Assembly: GCA_015227615.1 (NCBI GenBank)
Contig: JAALGZ010000017.1
Span: 496,001-560,000, forward strand
Origin: Labyrinthula sp. Ha
Taxonomy: Eukaryota; Sar; Bigyra; Labyrinthulida; Labyrinthulaceae
Reading direction: 5' to 3'
DNA length: 64,000 nucleotides
The notes below the pieces were generated by a model, which ran no database searches, had not been told where the DNA came from, and saw only the letters and a list, made by a program, of their open reading frames with translations. This document shows, one piece after another, positions 59,115-64,000 of this stretch (the stretch's first letter is position 1; each line of letters opens with the position of its first letter). A program made the translations under genes and the position numbers.

Positions 59115-60111
59115 ATGTGTAAAGAACTAACTCCGGCTTCAGTTTGTGGTGTAGGAACCTGTGAAACTTACTCAAATGCTTCTATTTGCTCTTGCTCTTC
59201 TGGATGGGAACATTCCACCGAGTTCGGGCAAGATTCTTCGCAAGCTGTCTGCTTGACAAACACAACAATTCTCATCCTCCTCGTTTCGCTCAATCTGGTC
59301 ATTGTCCTCATAAGCTTTTACAAACATCTTACTTTTATCACTCGAATTTCTCAACTCAAGCGGTTAATTCCTTACATTGTAATCCTACTTTCTTCTAGCG
59401 TAGTCTCTGCCTCTTTCTTCCACATGTACAAAACTTCAACAACACTGAACATCCTTAATCACATCCACATTCTCCTTCCAATCTGCTTAATCTTCCTCGC
59501 CTTTAACTTTGCTCATAGTATTTTCAACTATAAGTACATCCGCGCACAACAACACACACTTTCCCTAAAATCCCCGTTTTTTTCTTTTCAACTAAAACTT
59601 ATCCTCCATTCTACTTCAGTCTTTATCTCTCTTGGTATATTTTCATTCTTTTTGAAACTTCTCTCTTTCACTTTTTAAGATTGGTTTTCTTATTGAAGGA
59701 ATAGGAATTTCTGGATTTACAATTCAATTTTTTCTTGCAAGTTCTTTTCTTTTAAGGGATGTGAGAAGATTAGAAGTTGTTTCAAAAAGTTCACTTTACA
59801 AGAAAGTTTATAGTAATATTTATTGGACAAGATTTTTTAGTACTATGAATAGTGTTTTACTTTCTTCTTGGACTATTTCTAGTTTTTTTTCTCCTTTTGT
59901 TTTAACACTCTTTCCATATTTGATTACTATTCTTGTATCTTGTTCTCTTTCTGTATCATTATTTAATTTAAAAAAGCATAAAAGCAACAGAAGAACAGAA
60001 AAATCTAAAGCTTCTCCGTCACGCCAACTTAATCCCCAACATTTAGGAACTTGGTTTTCAACAGACTCTCTCTTGATCAGATCAATGCCTGTTAAGAAAC
60101 ATAGTATATGA
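59115..60111 (+). CDS. EGF-like plus seven-span receptor-like protein, with a frame change
   Basis: From ATG 59115 (an earlier in-frame ATG at 58998 adds 39 polar residues) the protein begins with one EGF-like domain: six Cys at 2, 11, 16, 25, 27 and 46 in the C-C-C-C-x-C-C spacing, with SGW between the fifth and sixth. Hydrophobic spans follow: TTILILLVSLNLVIVLISF, LIPYIVILLSSSVVSASFF, ILLPICLIFLAFNFA and LILHSTSVFISLGIFSFF. The first frame stops at 59676-59678. Coding sense continues in the next frame (IGFLIEGIGISGFTIQFFLA, then spans near 59.84-59.96 kb) to 60111, giving seven spans in all and a basic tail. Either a run of five T at 59672-59676 carries a one-base slip, or a 64-nt intron (59635-59698) is removed in phase, which would merge two spans. 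A GPCR-like layout; family unknown. Confidence 0.65.
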
Positions 60112-63100
60112 ACTTCATTTCGTTTATTGTAGCTGTCTTGTATAAAAGTTGTCTCTTATAAAGAAAACTCTGATTTATATTTTCTTCTTTTTCTCTGACA
60201 AGTAAATTTAAAAAACACATTCCACAGAATATTATACATTCTTTTATTGAAACCTCGTTTTGGGAAGCATATGTCTTTTAGGAAAATTTTATTTTCATTA
60301 TGTTCATAATGATAATTTTGGTGATTTTCTTTTGCGTGAAATTAAGTGTAAAATAGGTCCCGTATTGCAAAAAAAAATTGTGGGTTTTCAGAAATTCTAG
60401 TACGTACTTGTACAGAGTTTAAAACTATTAGAACCTAGAAGATAAATGTGCAAACTCCATGTCGGGGAAATAGGATAATAATTAGTACTATGTTTTAATC
60501 ATTAAGTATAATTATTCTATTGAACTAGAAGCTTAAATAATAATTGCTGTAGAGTATTGTTTAATTGTGTTAAGCACAACGTTGCTTAAAGTAAACTAAC
60601 ACAAAACCCTATTAGGAAATAATAGAATAAAGTATTTTCAACTTTGGAAACTGTTTATAGAGTATTTGTAGAAGAAATATAGAATCAGGTATTTTGGGAA
60701 AAGTGTGCTGGTAGTAACAATGTTATGCTTAATGTTTTTCTCATACTTTATAGTATTATATATAATATATCCAACTGTTGTAGAGACAAAAGCCAACTAA
60801 AAACATCTTATACACCTGTGAAACATTTGGAGCATCTGGTATATAAACTATAGTTCATAGGTAAAATTTTTAATTTTTAGTTTTTCTCGTAGATATCTTG
60901 TATGAAATTATTAGTTTTAGACCCCTATTCTACATTAGAAAGGTGAAATAAGTACTCAATTTTAGAGTCTACTTGACAGGATAAATCAAGTGGTTATGAT
61001 ACAATTACTCATAACTTAACCTTCTTAGTTTGTATCAGGTTTTATTGGTTTCTACAGAATAACTTGTATCTTTGGTCGGATGAAATAAAATACGGTTAAT
61101 TAATATCCCTCTCTTAGTATCTCATAAATAATGTTGAAATCTAGAAGTGGTGTGAATTCGAAAACAGAAAAAAAATTGACACGAGAAATCTAATTAATTT
61201 GGTGTGGTTCAACCCATGTTAGCGAGGTTTTCAAACAAAAGCCCAGAAGTTGTACATCCTTAAGACTACAAATAATTAAAGCCTATACATGCCTTAGACA
61301 TAAAATTTGTTCCGTAGAAATTTTGATATTAGTATTCTGTTTGGAGGCAAACTAGGAATAGATTAAGATGCCAGGTAAGTGACGCCAAGGTTCTTGAGAT
61401 AAGGTTTTCATCCAGCGGACATTTCACGTGGTTTTAAATTGGTTCATGGCAAATAGTTTGAAGTATTTGGGTTGATGATAAGATTTTCACTTACAGAGCT
61501 AGATGATAGGATATATTCTTGGAAAAGTAAGGTAGAAATAACCAATATAGCGTGATGAGCTAATGAAGATGCATTTTATATGTCATTAAATCACTTTTCC
61601 TGTAAAGGTTAACTATATAGTTTAGAGATCTTGTTAACTAGCTACTCTGTTGCATTTGAACTATGTACCCAATACCCCCCCCCTGAATATTTTGTAACTC
61701 TAATAGAAAAGTTTGGATGACATTGATGGCAATCATCCACCTTAACTGAGTACCCGAGAATTCTCATGTGAGAAAGTATTTGGTTAATTTCACTCTATTA
61801 TATACTTTTGGGTTTATTAAAACTAGAACAAGCACAAATTCAGAATCAGAAAACAATGCAGTTGTTCCCAGTGTGAATTTCGAGACTATGAGCCTTTCCA
61901 TGTATGGGGGTGATTAGATTTTGTTGACACTGATATAGGGATTGGGTTCAGCCATAGCTGTTTTTCCTATGCCTAAGTAATGTATTATCTGTAATTTCAT
62001 TCCATCAATAACCTCAAAACCTATCCAAGACAACACGAGGTATAGAGTTTTCTTTGGCAACTAGGTTTAACACATAGTGAATTTCCCAATTTCTCATGAC
62101 AGATCAAGGTAGTCACCATATATGGTGAGTTATAAAGAGTTATCTCATAGAATAAAGACTCTAATAAAAGTATTGTGTGTTCAACCACCTCAGCCTAATA
62201 TTTTGTTCTAGTTCAATGATGACCTTCCATTACATAAAAATATTTGGAGGAGGGTCTTGAAAAACAAGCTAAACTTCAGTGGGGCATTTTTTATGAATTC
62301 AATATACCTGTTAAAGACTAGAAGAAAGTATTTTAAGTTGCATGAACTGAAGAAATGGCTATTAAGAAATATCTTTATTCTTCTATTTCTTGGATTATTG
62401 TTATGACTTCGATAAAGCCATCTTAGAATTATTTCAATTAACTAGTGCTAGTTTAATGTGAATATGATAAATTGTGGTTAGAAAATTGGATGTTCTTTTC
62501 CGGATCCCTATTGCATCAAAAAAGTTAGTGAGAGAAAAGAAAAGGCGTATATTAAGTAGAGATTTAGATAGGTAGCGAGAAAAGTTCAGAAGCTTAAATT
62601 TCAACTTTAGAGCTTTAGATTGATGTAAATAATGTCTTCTAACTCGCAGTATTTGTTGAGATACAAGTCAATGAATAATTTGTAAATTTGTGTCTTTGAT
62701 TGATAGGTTAATTGTTAGGCGGTATTTACAGTAATGTCATACTGTGATAAAATAGTATGTAACTATCAAAGGAAGTCTTTGAGTAAGTTGGCTTTTGTTA
62801 TCGCTTTTCTTCTGTGCATTTGGATGATTTTACTCTTAAAACAACTAAGATTTCTCCTTCTACAAGTTTTGACTTATGAAGAAGCTTGCTTCACTTGGTG
62901 AGTTAGAATCTATACACATGATGAATTTTTAGGTTTCGATGACCAATTCACTTGCTCTAGTACCTAAGATACTCCATAGCATATTGCTGATTCCTCTTAC
63001 TTTACTCAAGGATATAATTGTGTTTGCAAACTGGTTGTAAAAAATATACTCTATGATCTTATTGTTAATCTCGCATATGTAAAATTCCAAAATTCATAAA

Positions 63101-64000
63101 GTTTGAGGATCCTTCGGGTATCGGTTTTGCATCCTTTATCTTATTTATTGGGTTATATTCCATCAAAATTTTTACTTCTGCATTTAACAAGATTATCTTT
63201 AAATAAACTAAATTCTTTTGTCAGGTAACCTATATTCTCTCGCTACTTATTGGTGAAACCTTTTGCATTTTAACTAATGATATTTCTCCTTAACATATCA
63301 CATACAGAATGATAAGATTTTGGAAGTCTTATGTCTCTAGCTTGTATTTCTTAACATTTACATGTTCCATACATTTCAATTAATACTATCTTATACCATC
63401 ATGTTAGTCCATTTTATAAGATATGACCCAAAAGAAACTTGGCCTCATACAACCATCCTGTGTTTGGATAAACACATTTCACCGGAGGATCTATTTATTA
63501 TAGTATCACGGTTTATAAGTATATGACATATATATAGCATTGCACAGTATCCTGGTTGAGATATTAATTACTCTTTAGGATCAAAATATATAATTCTATT
63601 GGCCTACTAGATAAATAACTATTTTCAAGGAATATTAATTCCAATGTAATATGTCCAATGCTATAGGTACAATGAACTCTTTTTCTGACATTTGTAATAT
63701 ACTTGAGCCTCATCAAATACATAAAATGATTTACCTTTATTGATTCTATTTTCAATATATTTTACATAAGTATATACAAGTAGAAAACGCCTTGCAATCT
63801 TTTTGCATATTTTCCACTGACAGGTATATGACTTGCTACCTTTATATAACAGTAATTCATAGATCATAACAGCTGTTACTTTTATGACTTACTTTCTTTG
63901 TCTCTTATACTACGAGTAGCTATTGCCTCGTTGTTTCTAACACAAAAATTATTACAGTTTATCCTCCGTCAAATTTTTTTTTATTCCAGGTATTAACTTT
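60112..64000. other. Intergenic, no gene recognised
   Basis: AT-rich and stop-dense. A C9 run lies at 61675-61683. Around 62630-62680 (gtaaataatgtcttctaact) there is similarity to copy A near 9740 (gtaacgtcttctaactctca), perhaps a third, strongly eroded fragment of the duplicated unit. Frames at 63.5-63.9 kb are short and random-looking. Confidence 0.55.

Noticed and set aside
1-64000. CRISPR arrays, bacterial operons, riboswitches
   Set aside because: No regularly spaced direct repeats or bacterial gene organisation; introns, tRNA form and transposon types show nuclear eukaryotic DNA.

Overview
This window is nuclear DNA of a eukaryotic microbe, probably a protist. The DNA is AT-rich. Real genes are few and widely spaced. 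They use the standard genetic code, with TAA, TAG and TGA all acting as stops. Every intron I can place from protein logic is extremely short (28, 29, 30, 32 and 33 nt), with GT...AG ends. A full set of signalling kinases, EGF-type and multi-span membrane proteins, a eukaryotic tRNA-Leu and several classes of eukaryotic transposon fit this. I cannot name the lineage from sequence alone.

Layout. 0.17-3.05 kb: a cyclic-nucleotide-dependent AGC kinase (PKG-like, three CNB domains). 3-8.8 kb: nothing recognisable. 8.8-18.3 kb: copy A of a large degenerate duplication holding an unknown 308-aa gene, split by a decayed Mutator-like element (MULE) whose terminal repeats and 10-bp target duplication are still visible. 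21.8-23.3 kb: a PEMT-like phospholipid methyltransferase, a two-exon CinA-type amidohydrolase and, divergently and only 24 bp away, tRNA-Leu(CAA). 25.1-28.0 kb: an ALDH3-type aldehyde dehydrogenase, a short LINE/SINE-like tail, a three-exon small membrane protein and a convergent small coiled-coil protein. 28-33 kb: no genes seen. 33.1-45 kb: copy B of the duplication, with the 288-aa paralogue. It is split by an 8.1-kb Ty3/Gypsy-type LTR element that lies within a few bases of the site the MULE hit in copy A. 47.9-53.1 kb: a compact host cluster with a large glycoprotein-like membrane protein, a doublecortin-domain kinase and a hAT-transposase-like BED zinc-finger gene. 57.1 kb: a 236-bp hAT-type MITE. 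59.1-60.1 kb: an EGF plus seven-span receptor-like gene. 60.1-64 kb: nothing recognisable.

The most striking observation is in the LTR element. Between its integrase/chromodomain region and the 3' LTR it carries a stretch resembling an MT-A70 N6-adenine methyltransferase (DPPW motif and a KPE...-type C-terminal motif), preceded by a SANT/Myb-like stretch. A retrotransposon carrying its own adenine-methylation module next to a chromodomain would be unusual. The copy is broken (about ten interruptions), although its LTRs differ at only one of 192 positions, so it is a very recent fossil.

The host genes do not form one pathway. cGMP/cAMP-type kinase signalling, a microtubule-linked kinase and a receptor-like gene suggest a flagellate or otherwise motile, sensing cell, but that is inference.
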